Origin: Populus alba
Taxonomy: Eukaryota > Streptophyta > Magnoliopsida > Malpighiales > Salicaceae
Length of the DNA stretch: 64,000 nucleotides
Reading direction: 5' to 3'
NCBI RefSeq assembly: GCF_005239225.2
Contig: NC_133293.1
Location: forward strand, 7,904,333 to 7,968,332
Position numbers and translations under genes: made by a program. Shown piece by piece: positions 1 through 14,981 of the stretch (positions are counted from its first letter, which is position 1; each line of letters starts with the position of its first letter). A model generated the notes under the pieces. The model had not been told where the DNA came from. It made no database searches and was given only the letters and a program-made list of their open reading frames with translations.

Positions 1-3116
<3,116 letters not shown>

Positions 3117-3350
3117 TTGATAGAAAACAAGAAGAAATTGACCTACAGCTTGACAGGAAGAGACTGCCCTCTTCTGTAACCTCAACTCTGTCTGCTGCTT
3201 GGTACTTTTCAAAACATGCCCCTTCTCGTTTTTGGAATGTCGTTTAAGATATCTGGGACCGACTCGTCGTCTCCTTAATAGCGGTCTAATTGCCTTCTTA
3301 ACGACGTGTCACCTTTTCCCTACCGGTTAATATTGCGTCTAGCTTCTTAT

Positions 3351-3665
3351 AAAGAGTAGATTGTTACTTATTTAGTCCCTGGTTTATGAATATATTGTAG
3401 GTTAGTCCTTATGGTTTTGAAAATGGTTAAAACAATCAAGATGTCCAAAATGCTTTTCTAAAACACCCTTTAGATTTTGTTTTATATTGGTAAATTTGGA
3501 AAAATTGACAAATAAATAGGTAATAGGAAAACAAGTAATTAATTGTAGCGGATAACTAAGTTATAAAAATACAAAAACATTAGGGATTAGATATGGAGGT
3601 TTTACAACCAAAGGGATTTGACTGATTATTTGCTACAACACAGGGCTAAATAATAGTTCTCTTTT
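3351..3665. mobile_element. MITE-like element with long imperfect terminal inverted repeats
   Basis: The left end (AAAGAGTAG...TTATTTAGTCCCT) matches the reverse complement of the right end (AGGGCTAAATAATAGTTCTCTTTT) over roughly 70 bp with mismatches. No coding potential. It lies just upstream of the helicase 5' end. Target-site duplication not clear. The same AGTCCCT-type terminal motif appears in the element at 8381-8782. Confidence 0.5.
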
Positions 3666-4597
3666 AAGTTTCACCAAACTGTTGAGACCACCATTTCTCA
3701 CCCCCCAAAAAAAACAAGAAAAAAAAAAACTGTTGTGAGTATTCATGTGTTAATCAATTTTTTTTTAATTTAGATATATTGGGTTAGTTTTCACTCACTA
3801 AATTAAGATTAGCAAAGATAAAATTGTATTTTATATTGTTAAATTTGATTTGATTTGATAACAAATTTATTTTAATAAAATAATAAATTAAGGTATCGTT
3901 TTAATTTTTATTGTATGTTTTAGATTGTTTTAATGTTCTGATCTCAAAAAATAATTTTTACAGAATAAAAAATATCATTTCAATAAAAACATGATTTCAG
4001 TATGAAAAATATTTTGAAAAACAAATACAATTATATTGCGAAAGAGACTCTAAATATGATCATGTATCTTCTTCTTTTATATATATATATAAGTAGGCTA
4101 ACAACTCAAGTTATAAATTGAGCATTTGAATTCAAAATAATATAGTTTTAAAAAATATTAATCAGGTTTTAATATATTACCTCTTATTTAATTTAATTTA
4201 ATTTAAAATTAATGAATTTTGCAATTAGACTCGGACGAATTTAAAAACACGCCAAACCCAGTAAGGCGAAGCAGCTTCTTGTTTGTTTGTTTTTTTAAAA
4301 AAAAAAAACGCTTAGCAGTTTCATATTTACACCCAGTTACATTATCAGTGAAATTCCCATGGTGAAAAGCCGTGCATCATTGGAAGCTAGCTTCCTCAAA
4401 ACACCTGTTTTCCCTCTGCCAGGGTACCGGTAGCCCTCGAAGGCAAAGCAAATTTCGTGGAGCAACTGGAGACCAAAAGCTTTACAGTGCCAAGGTGCAG
4501 AGGAATTACTATAGAAATTACTAGGAGAAGAAGCATTAATTTTTCAAATTCGCGTAAATATGCAGCAAAGCATTTCATTTTATTTACGATCCAAAGG
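3666..4597. other. AT-rich intergenic spacer
   Basis: Between the helicase 5' end and the ankyrin gene 3' end. Contains A/T runs, a short (TA)n and low-complexity DNA. The last part (about 4300-4597) probably includes the ankyrin gene 3' UTR. No gene seen. Confidence 0.5.
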
Positions 4598-7500
4598 TCA
4601 CTCTGTTTTCTTGCCAAAAATGGCTTCTCTGGTGATCAGCTTGATTCCCCTCACCCACAGTTCGGCCATTTCAACCCCACCTTCACACACAAAGTGCACC
4701 TCCCTGTTCTTTGTGGTTATCACATGGAACATTCCTGGGTCCTCAACATCAAGCTTTTTACGACGACTCCATCGGAATTTTGTGCTCGGACCAAGCTCAG
4801 CACCCTTGCAAACTACGTTTCTCTTGCTTGACTTTCCCCATCGCAGAGCCCCGGAAGCATCTACCATCCTCAATGATTTGTAATGAGGAGCCCCTTTTCC
4901 ACACTTTATGTGCTTCTTGACACGATTCCCCTCCAGAACAAGTTGTCGAGAAAGCTCATCCAGTATCACATGCTCTGCCTCGTTTTTATAACCATTCTTC
5001 ATTGCAAGAGACAGTGCAGTTTCACATCTCTCGTTCTCAATATCGCATTGAGCCCCACGAGAGATTAGAAGCTCACACACCTTACCATGCCCTTCCCTTG
5101 CAGCTAGCATTAGTGGAGTGTATCCATCGCCGTCCGATGCGTTGACATCGTAACCCTCTCTAGCTAACATGCAAACCAAATCCAAGTCTCCCCTGCGTGC
5201 TGCACGATGTAGAGCATGAATGCTGGCGGAGTAGTTATATCCCTCTTTGAGTGCGTACTCTATCATCACCTTTTCAATTGCCTCGCCATGTTGGTTTGAC
5301 TCTGATAAGCTGATTGCCGTGTCACCAAATCTGTTCTGAAGCTTTATATTAGCTCCGGCATGGACAAGCAACCGGAAAGCCTCGACGTAACCATTAGCTG
5401 CTGCAGTCATGGCAGCAGAGAATCCATCATCATCTTGTTCATCAAGATCAATATAGGACTGCTCAATTAGTTTTTTCAGGGCCTCAACAGCATTTGCTTG
5501 AACCACACACTTTAAAGGGGAAAACACTGCAGCATTGCTTGACTTGGCACTCTTCCCGTCTCGAATCACATCTACCACAGCTTGCTGAAAGCCAAGAGCC
5601 CATCTAGCTGACCTTGCTATTGAGCTAGCAGACAGACCAGCTGAATTAACCAGACCAAGATCAGCACCAGCTGAGACAAGAACTTTTAGGCACTCTTCTT
5701 GCCTGTACCTAGCACATATCATTAAGGCAGTTTCTCCGGAATCTGTTCTTGAGTTGAGATCACAGCTAGCAAAGACCAGCTGTTCAAGAACTTTCGGCGT
5801 TCCAAGCCGTGCAGCTAAATGCACAGGACGTAAATCATTTTTCAAAGTTGTTCTCACTGGAAGTTCTTTATCTGCACCGCAATTTAGTAACACTTCTGCT
5901 GCTCGTGCATTACTGCAAAGAATGGCATGGTGGATGAGAGTTCTCCCAAAGTGAGGGATGTTAGGAGAGAGGTGCTGAAGGAGCATGCGCAATATAGCAC
6001 CACTGGCTTCAAAATACTCTACAGCACACCAGGTGATTGAATACGCTTCAGCTAGTCCTGCACCAACTCGGAATTCTTCCCCGGTATCCATGTCCCAAGA
6101 CCAGGCTCCCAGTCTCACCTTCATGTCCGTCCCAACTCCAACCTGTTCCAGTTTCCAAAAGTTAAAAACCATGGCAAATGATCAGCAGTACTTGTGCTAA
6201 AATAAGAATGTTTAATCTATAAATTACTTTCTCTAATACACCGACAAAGTAAGGTCATGTCAGAAAATGGCAAACATGAGGACCACCATAAAAGTATATT
6301 GATCTCTTTCATATATAGCACATTTCACTGACACATACCTAAGGACCCCATACTCCGCACCCACCCATACAAATACTTGGGAACAGAACCTTTGTTGTTG
6401 TAAAAATGCATGACCAGATTAAATTCTCAAAAAATGACACCATTCAAGCAACAGAATAATTTTAAATATCTTGCACACCCTCATGCGTCAAGAAGAAACC
6501 AGACTAATCTTCAAAAGCGATAAAACTAAGGACTTGCTAAGCACATACACAAAGCAGAGCGTGGTTCTTCAGTGGCTATAGAATTTTTCATGTATGGACA
6601 AAATTAAATGCATTAGATCTAGTTAGGGGAGGTAAATGCTCCGACTGATGGTTCAATTCTTCCATTAATAACTCCATTTTATGAAAATATTCTGACAAGG
6701 CACAATTCACACTTCAAGCAACAATATCAGGTTGCATAGCTTCACTGGTCCTACACTACGAACTTGTTGCTATCCTTGATATATGCCATTTTGACTAGGA
6801 TCGCTAGAAGATCCATCTTTTATGATGAGCTTCCTGAATTGTGATAGTTAGGAACCAAAATGTTTACCTGCAGCAGCAATCTAACAACAGAGATCTGTCT
6901 ACTAACAATGGCAGCAGCAAGTGCATTACAGTCAACATTAGCATGAAGTGGTGGCTTAGAAGATCGAAGCAGAGCCCTGTCGATTGCACTGGCATCTACT
7001 CCACACTGTCACAACTTTAGAGTCTCAGTGTAAATTCGCAATATCAAATTGGTGCGCTTAAATTCAACACTGTTATGCAAACCAAAGTCAGAACAATCTT
7101 TTAATCAGAAATATTGCTCTTGGATAAAAATTTGAAGCGATTTTCTCATAACAATAATACAGCGGACCATAAATGCTCTCACTGTTGTGTTATTTTACTA
7201 TTTCTCTTCACAGATAAAAGCGAGTCAAATTGACAAGTGACATACTTGTTGGAAGAAAAGGTGAATCGATGTCTAAAATGCAGCAACTTATATCAAACAT
7301 TCATTAGAAACAAAGTAAAAATCTGGTAAAGGTGCATTATTTTGATCCGTTAAAAGGGTTGTCAAGGAATCTAAAATCCTTCAGAATCCTCCCATAGTTT
7401 CTCAACTCGTCAAACCCTTGAAATCAGTACCAGTTTCTAGTGTGAAATTGATCAACTCAAAGTTTTGAAGCACTGAAGTTATACCGTTTCAGAAATCTAC

Positions 7501-9722
7501 AAGTCTACTATGCGAAGCTTTTGAAGTGACATGAGTGGTTACCTTGACGAGTGTGTCGACTACACTGGCAAACCCTCTACAGCATGCAGATACAAGTGCA
7601 TGAACAGCAACTTGTGGACGTATCAAGTCAGACCCCATGAGCAGCTCTGCAGGCCTGGCCTGCCCAAGGTAGCTTGCCTCTAACAAAGCCTCCTCGCATG
7701 CCTCCTGAAATGCCCCAGATTTCACTAGAATGTCTAATACATCCAAATGCCCCTCCCTTATCGCTGCTGTTGTGGCATAGCCTCGAAACAGTTTCTGATT
7801 TACGTTGGCTCCAAGACTCTGTCACGCAGCAAGAAAGTATTTTATATATATCATCATTAAATTGAAACGGCATCATCAATTACTAAGTTAATATATAGTC
7901 CATTCAGTGCCAGAATATAACAAGTCAGAAATATAATTCAGCAAGCAAGAAAGTATTACACACACACACACACACACACACAATTCTTCTTCTTCTTCTT
8001 TTTTGTTTTTTGAACATGAATACAGAAAGGTTCTGGTAACGTAAAAGTAATATGTGCAAGGTGTAATAGTATAGAGTGGTAAAAGTCATCACAGAAACTA
8101 CCAGCAGAAGGGGGGGAAAAGTCCTGGCCCCGATTTCCCAAACGAATCAAATCTATGATCTGACCTCACTCTCTGCAGTTAACAGGACAGTGTAGTTACT
8201 GTAGTAGATGGATGGAATATTATAAAGGGAAAAGCTATGTTTGCTTGAGCCCGGATTTTAGATAAGCTCTCTGCAGGATTTTGGTGAGCAGGATTGTACT
8301 TGCATTTGTTACGTTGAAGATTCCGAGTATCCAAAGCAGGCGGTTGTTGAAATAGCTTTCAGACTTCTGTATGGTGGAGTGAAATTATTCTCTAGTATTT
8401 GGATTTTGAACACAATTATAACTTAGTCCTTTATATTTGAAAACCTATAACTTAGTCCCTTAACTCTTGTTGACTCTTAACTTTCTAAAACATCTTGGTT
8501 TTCTCTAAACCTCTGTCATGTTTGTTATTGCGGCAAAAACTTCGGTTGCCTAAAATTTAAAGATTTTTTTGCTTAAAATTAATTTTTTTAATGTTTTTAG
8601 ATTGTTTTGATGAGCTAATATCAAAAATAAATTTTAAGATATATATGAACGAAAAGCATATTTAAAGGCAACTTCTACCACATTCTGACAAGCACTAAAA
8701 TCCAAGGGCCTAAGTTGTAGGTTTATAGATATGAGGGGCTAATTATAGTTTTCTTCAAAATCAGGGACTAGAGAATAATTTACTTGTAGTGAATGTTGAG
8801 AAGATCATAAAATCCGCAGCATACGTCACGTGATCTCTCAGAGGCTTATTTGTCAGGTTTTTGTTCCTAGATATTTCTCAGTGCACGCGTTATGCTGAAT
8901 TGAAGTGGAAAAAAAAAAAATTAAAATAAATTTATACACATCCTTACGGATTTATCCCTGTTACACGTTTTTACACCCACATCCCCAAATCATTCCTCAT
9001 TATGGCAAACCTCAAGTAATTTGTGAGGATTAATTTTTCTTAGATTTTTACCGTTACTAATTTAAGGAATTTGTTGATGCTATTGCCCTATTGCTAGCTG
9101 GAATCACAATTATCAAAGTTCAAATTTTTTTAAAAACAAAAACAAAATCTCCATAATCAAAATGTTTTATCATCTACATGCGAAAAAAGTATACATCGAG
9201 ATGATTTATTTCGTCAGGAAAATAAAAATAAAAATAAAAAGAGCAGTGATAATGTCTAAATTCTAAAACATGTTAAACAACTTTTTTTTTTTGTTTTTGT
9301 CTAGCACGAAAAACGAATCAAGCTCTGTTTTGTCTGGAAATGAAGTGAAGGTCTAGCACCAGGAAAAAAAAATGAGGGAGGGGCAGTGAGTTTATTACCA
9401 GTAGCTTTCTGACAAGTGTTAAATTCCCGGCATGAGCAGCGAGGAAGAGAGCAGAAACGTCGGTCTTGAACTCCTCGTATTCAACATGAACTTCATTTGC
9501 CGACTCATCGTGCAACGAGACTTCAGTCTTCTTTGACTTCAAGCTGACAGTTCCGATGAAGTTGACGTCCACAAAAGGATCTTCTAGACACTGAAGTGCC
9601 TGTTTTAAATCATTATTATGCGAAGCATCGACGAGTTTCTGTGAAACCTCTGCCTGGTAATCAACTGGAAACACCTGTTTTCCGGCTAGAAATACGGCGC
9701 CGGAGTTCCCAAATACTGTCAT
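4598..9722 (-). CDS. Ankyrin-repeat protein, 760 aa
   Basis: Exons (transcript order) 9399-9722, 7543-7818, 6868-7005, 4598-6142, all phase 0, joining to a 760-residue protein. It starts MTVFGNSGAVFLAGKQVFPVDY, with a conserved-looking N-terminal block (DPFVDVNFIGTV) before the repeats. Ankyrin repeats are readable from about residue 90 (SALFLAAHAGNLTLVRKLL, HALVSACCRGF, GRTLIHHAILCSNARAAEVLL, LRPVHLAARLGTPKVLEQL, GFSAAMTAAANGYVEAFRLL, GYTPLMLAAREGHGKVCELL) to about 660. The C-terminal 100 residues are non-ankyrin, with a basic stretch and a conserved-looking tail (VHFVCEGG, ELWVRGIKLITREA). Such proteins are protein-interaction scaffolds; partner and location cannot be read here. No membrane segment or signal peptide. 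The presumed 5' UTR (9723-9830) is strongly CT-rich on the coding strand. Closest remembered relative: an uncharacterised Arabidopsis ankyrin family protein. Confidence 0.92.
7958..7982. repeat. (AC)n microsatellite in ankyrin gene intron 1
   Basis: About 12 AC units followed by a short (TTC)n tract. Intronic, likely polymorphic. It creates spurious low-complexity reading frames. Confidence 0.9.
8381..8782. mobile_element. MITE with ~75-bp terminal inverted repeats, inside ankyrin gene intron 1
   Basis: The left arm (AAATTATTCTCTAG ... AACTTAGTCCC) is matched by the reverse complement of the right arm (8705-8782) over about 75 bp. Possible imperfect 9-bp target duplication TGGAGTGAA / TGTAGTGAA, but it overlaps the arm ends and is uncertain. 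No coding capacity. Confidence 0.65.
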
Positions 9723-10239
9723 TTCTCTCGCTTTTCTGTGTGAAAGACTCCACGTCTCGATCTCGCCTGCGTGCGGGAGAAGAGAGGAGAGGAGAGGGTG
9801 GTCAAGGAGGAAAAGGAGGGAAAGGAAGCGTTTTATTTATTTTTGGGAGTGGCTTAACCGTGGTTAAATGCTTCGCTAGGACCACGTCGTCACCTGATTG
9901 TGGGACCTTCTTGAGTGGGGTCCGGTAATTAATTCTAGCATACATGTTCTTCTCTCTATTCGACGAGGGGAAAATATTTTTTTAGAAAAAAGTTTTCATA
10001 GCATTGTTTGGTGCCATTTGGATGATTGCTCGTTTTTTTTTTTTTTTTTTTTTTTGTCTACTGTAAGTGTGTTTATAATTTTTTTTATAAGATATGTTGA
10101 CCAGAAATTATTTGGTAATTGAATTGGAGAATTTATTTAGGATCATTTTGATCACATGAAAGAGATTGTTATTGTTATTGTTATTGTTATTGTTATTAAT
10201 AAGGGAATACTAAGCCTAATGGGTAGGAAATATTTAACT
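9723..10239. other. Spacer upstream of the ankyrin gene, with microsatellites
   Basis: Holds the GA-rich (sense CT-rich) presumed 5' UTR at 9775-9830, a poly-T run near 10034-10056 and a (GTTATT)n microsatellite at about 10165-10197. Nothing coding seen. Confidence 0.6.
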
Positions 10240-10444
10240 GGTGTTTGGAAATGTAGTAGCGGTTGCTTTTTAAATAGCTTTTCGTGTTGAAAAGTATGCC
10301 AATAATATTTTTTTATTTTTTAAAAATCATTTTTAATATCAACACATCAAAACGATCCAGAAAGTACAAACCGAACTTAATTTTAACAAAAAAAAAAATT
10401 TGAAATTTTTCAAAAATCTGTTTGAACCGCAGTGCCAAACAGCC
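10240..10444. mobile_element. Short MITE (poplar-type repeat)
   Basis: Ends GGTGTTTGGAAATG and AGTGCCAAACAGCC are imperfect terminal inverted repeats. The body has the TTTTTAAAAATCATTTTTAA / CACATCAAAACGATCCAGAA composition that recurs in several places in this window (for example 14625-14763 and 19560-19714). About 205 bp, non-coding. Confidence 0.5.
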
Positions 10445-11889
10445 TTTTAAAATCCCAAGCTCGACACCCTTCTCTCGAGTTCAAAAACAAAGGAATAAAA
10501 ATAACAATAAATTAAACCAATAAACAAAAATTAAAAAGACAAAACAGTGCCAGCTTCCTTCCCTTGAAATGTTAGATTATGAGCGATATATGCATGCAGT
10601 TATTTAAAAATCACAATCATGGATATATTCAATGATATATTTAAATTGCTGAATGTATGTGGATTTCTTGGATTCTGTTCCATCATATATCAATTTGAGG
10701 GGGAAAAAGAGGTTCAATTTGAGATTAAAACTTCTTGAGATAGTTACATTGAAAGAGTTAAAATTCAGCCCAGCTAAATGACTTGAATTCCGCTGATCTG
10801 GAAATGGAGCCAAACCAGATTTAGAAAAAGAAGTTAAAAGCTCACCTAACCTGACATGTTAATCTAGTGACCCAGTAAGATCCGGTCAAAAATCCAAGTA
10901 TAAACTGTTGATTATTTATTTTTTTAATCAAAATAGTATTGTTTTGATTTATAAAAATAATAAAAAACAATTAACCTGGTGATTCGATCAAAACCTGGTA
11001 ATTCAGACAAAACTCATGACCTTGGTTTTGGACTAAGTCGATCACTTGATCGAATTTAAAATTTTTGGTTATATTTGTTGAAATAATTAAGATTAAACAC
11101 ACAAAAAAATGCTAGAATTCTGAATAATCTGTTTATTATGAGTTCATTGACTTAATTTAAATACAAATAAAATATATATAAATTAAACTAAAAATATTAT
11201 TTTATTTTTAATAAATAAAACTATATAAATATTATTTAACACAGTCAGTGATGGTCGAAAATAATATCTTACTGGTCTGCTCATAAAATGCTTACAAAGG
11301 GCATTTGTTAATCGATAGCAGAGATTGATTACAGCTACTTGATGAAGTTTTAGATTTCAAAGTTCATGTCTTGCTTAAAGTTTGTGCTGCTTTTTTATTT
11401 CTTTTTCGATTAGTACAGTTTAATTTGTATTTCTTGAACACGTTGCTGACAAAGGGCCATGAATAGACAGCAGTAGCGACAAAAAAAAAATAAGTCGGGC
11501 CATTGCAAATAGAAAAATTTATGTATTTTATTCAAACCTCCACAAACTGCCGGATGTGGCCTGCATGTTTTGCTTGCAATGGACTTTGTGCGCATCACAA
11601 GACAGATCGTATAAGAATGTTTGTTTGCATGGATGATGACAATCAACTGGCCAAAATATTTAGAGCAAAACTTTTACGGGTAGTGTCAAATTTATTTGAA
11701 CATAAATTCAAACATTCAAGCATTGTTAGTTTTTTTCTAGAAAAAAAATAAATAAATTGTGTTGGAGTTGATATTACCCAATCAATTTAGTGAATTCAAA
11801 AGTTATTTGAATAATTGGTTAAAATATAATTTGATTTGAAAAAATTTAAAATGACATCTATTTTTAAAAAAATTATTAAGACGATAATA
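10445..11889. other. AT-rich intergenic DNA
   Basis: No gene recognised. Low-complexity stretches and motifs such as ACCTGGTGATTCGATCAAAACC that look like degenerate repeat copies. Reading frames here are short and without family resemblance. Confidence 0.5.
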
Positions 11890-12600
11890 TGTTATATCGA
11901 TTCGAGTCAATCTAGGTTAACTTATCAAATTCATATCTCATGTCATAAGACCATGATAACCCTATATAAAACAAATCGAAATAAATTATGAAGCTTAAAT
12001 TTAAATAAACTCAACGTTGAAAGATAAAATTGAAAAATAAATCAATTAAAAATTATTAAAAATATGACTTAAGTTAACCCGGGTCAACCTACCAAATCCA
12101 TAACTCAGGTCATGAGAATAAGATAATCTTATAAAAAGTAAACTAAGATAAATTAAGAAGCCTAATTTTCAATAAACTCGATATTTAAAGATGAAATTGA
12201 AATAAAATAAAATAAAATAAAAACAAGTTGAGTCAACTTAAGTTACCCCGTGAAATCTATAACCCGGGTCATGAAAGCAGGATAACCTCATATAAAATGA
12301 ATTAAAAAAACAACTCAGGCTAACTTGTCAAACCAGTGACTCAGATAATGAGATTTGGACAATCTTATAAAAAGTAGGTCGAAACAATTGATGAAGCTCA
12401 ATTTTCAACAACTAGTTGTTGGGTGATGAAATTATATATAAACAAATCAATCTAAAAAAAACACAGTAAAGCAACAAAGTTTATCAATGTTAACTCAAAA
12501 CCTGATCACGAGACCGAGATATCTTTAAAATAAACCAAAATAAATCACGAAACCTGATTCCAAATCAATTCAATGTTTAAGATAACTAAAGACTAGATTA
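11890..12600. repeat. Degenerate tandem repeat, unit about 160-170 bp
   Basis: A recurring landmark (GTTAACTTATCAAATTC-like, followed by an ACTCAGGTCATGAG-like motif and a TCTTATAAAA-like motif) occurs at about 11916, 12083, 12242, 12319 and 12489. Spacings are about 167, 159, 77 and 170 bp, so the fourth interval is a half-length unit. Units are strongly diverged. Confidence 0.6.
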
Positions 12601-14621
12601 GATAAATCAATAGATAAATATAGTTTAAGATATCTGATCTCACAACATGGGTTATATGTTGTATTTAATAATGTTTTTATCATATTTATTTTCTTATTTA
12701 ATCAGACAATAATATAAATAGACATACACATGAAAACAATTGAATAAAATTAAAGAAAAAAAATTCATCCCCTGTATGAAACTTGCATTTCATACACATG
12801 AAAGTGATTGAATAATGCAAAAAGAAAATTTCATCGAGCCCAATTAAATTCTTTATTCGAGTAATGAATTTAACAGTTAATCCATAACATCTAAATTATT
12901 ATTTTTTTTTTTCTTGTTTAATGCCTTTTATATCTCTTATTTTTTTAAAAAAATTAATTTAATTATTTATTACCGATGATCTATTATTTTATTTAAATCA
13001 AAAGTAACATTGTTTGCTGTAACATACGGCGCGCTATTGGCTATCACAAAAAGGCATGTTCTTTGCTATTTTTTTTTATATAAAAAAAACAAAATTAACC
13101 ATTCAACATTTTAAGAAAAAAAATATGGATAGCCTTGAGCACGAAGGCTATGATAGAAGGCCTAAGCACACAGGTTGGGCTAAAAGGCCCACATGTTTAG
13201 GTTGGTTTTTGGAATTGATAAAGACTTTTTTTAAAAAAAATATCATGACAAGTTATCTATCATAAAAAATAATTTAATTGCTACCGAAGAAAATTGAAGC
13301 CAGGACATCGCAGGTCAACCAACGAGCTACAATACAAATTTATTAATTAAATGTTTAAAATAACATATCAAGTAGGTTTTTTGTTCATGTAAATATTTTT
13401 GCTCATGTAAATATTTAAACTGACCCTATATTTTTTAGTTGTAACAATAATAATAATAATAAACCATGTGTGAAACAATGGACATCCTTTCCGTTTCAAA
13501 ATAAATAGTAAATAAAAAAGACTCGAATAATAAAGAAGGTTTTGATTGATTTGCACGCAGATGAATGCGAATGCAAAAAAAAAAAAAAATCAAAATTATA
13601 CATACTATTATCACTTCGGTATCTTAACAATCAATACACTTCCAAACACACACTTAAAAAACAATACAATCAAAACAACATCGAGAGACATTTCAAAAAA
13701 AGGTTAAACTTATTTAACTTCGAGTACCAAAATGTACTTTTACTTGTGTGTGATGAGTCGCGTCACCGGTTGAATGAATGCCATTTTCCTAAGAATTATT
13801 GAACTGCAGATGGTGTGTCGCACAACTTGAGAGAGGAAGGTGAGCTGGACATCGTACCCTTTGTTGTTTTTTCGTGGGATTCGTTTCGCATGTTAGCTAT
13901 CATAGCTTCCGTGACTTTGATTCTAGCTATAATTAATAAAATGGATAGGCTAATAAAAATATTATATATATATTTTTTTTTTATTATTTATAATTAAACA
14001 AGGCCAAAGGTCCTCAAAATAACAAGAATTGCCTTTTAAACATTTTTTAAAGCTAAAAGCAATAACATGATTTATTTACGCTTGTATCCTAGAAATACTT
14101 GAAGACAACGTTCAAAGCCAAACTCTCTAGGATCAATACCTGGAAAAATTAATAAATTCTTTTCAAAAGAACCTGATCAAAGAGATGTCCACCCTTGATA
14201 TCATCGAGGAAGGAATTTTAGTTTTAGTTGAGACACGAATTGACTTAAATATTTTTTAACTGTCAAATAAAAAAATAGTTAGAGCTAAGAAATCAAATTA
14301 AAATAAACAAAAAGTAAAAAGAGAAAACGAGGAAAGAAATGAAGAAGCCAACGTCTATAAGATGAAATAATTTCGGTTGGTGGTAAAGAAAATACGGAAA
14401 AAATATTATTTATAATTTAAGTTTTTAATGTGTTAAAATGAGGCCTTAATTACCTGGGCTTGGATCCAAACTATTTTGGGATAAAAGGTAACTGAGCCTG
14501 GGCTTATGTTTCGAACAAAACTCGAGCTTTGCAGACAGTGATTCGGACCCAGGTCGAATCCCAAAAGCTAGGCAGATTACAAACGATCCAAGAAACAGAA
14601 CCGTCTAGTTTGGCGACTATT
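12601..14621. other. AT-rich intergenic DNA upstream of the complex I gene
   Basis: No gene recognised. Contains A/T homopolymers and (ATT)n near 13446-13461. The distal promoter of the complex I gene probably lies in the last few hundred bases. Confidence 0.5.
14455..14504 (+). promoter_or_regulatory. Two site II-type TGGGCT motifs
   Basis: TGGGCT occurs at 14455-14460 and 14499-14504, 44 bp apart and about 480 bp upstream of the start codon. TGGGCC/T (site II) elements are known from promoters of plant nuclear genes for respiratory-chain proteins. Function here is inferred from motif and position only; the six-base motif can also occur by chance. Confidence 0.35.
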
Positions 14622-14763
14622 TAGGCCGTAGTTTGTGTTTTTTAAATTAAAGATTTTAAATTATTTTAATATATTAATATCAAAAAATTAATTTTTAAAT
14701 AAAAAATTTATTTTAATATATTTTTAAAATTAACATCTCACGCAACCCATAACAAACACCACC
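14622..14763. mobile_element. Short MITE remnant in the complex I gene promoter region
   Basis: About 140 bp, very AT-rich, with imperfect inverted ends (GGCCGTAGTTTGTG and CATAACAAACACCACC). Resembles the short repeats at 10240 and 19560. Lies between the TGGGCT motifs and the presumed core promoter. Confidence 0.4.
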
Positions 14764-14981
14764 TTGCAGTCACAGACTCACAGCGGTCGGGTGTCTCTGC
14801 TACGTGTTACCCGTGGTCATCACAAGCACCCCATTAAGATCGAAAATCATAGCCGTCCATCTTGCATACTTAGCGACAGTCGGATTTCGATATATATTCT
14901 CTTAATAGTCCATTTCTCATCTGGACTTGTTGCAGCTGAATCGACTCGAATCATCAAAGCTTACCTGCCACATTTCTTGCC

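Noticed and set aside
3117..3212. Upstream in-frame ATG for the DEAH helicase (32 extra residues)
   Set aside because: The added segment has no resemblance to helicase N-termini, while the family starts at the MASHLP-type ATG. Cannot be excluded without 5' end data.
7956..8150. Minus-strand frame ending in repeated Cys-Val
   Set aside because: Produced by the (AC)n microsatellite in an intron.
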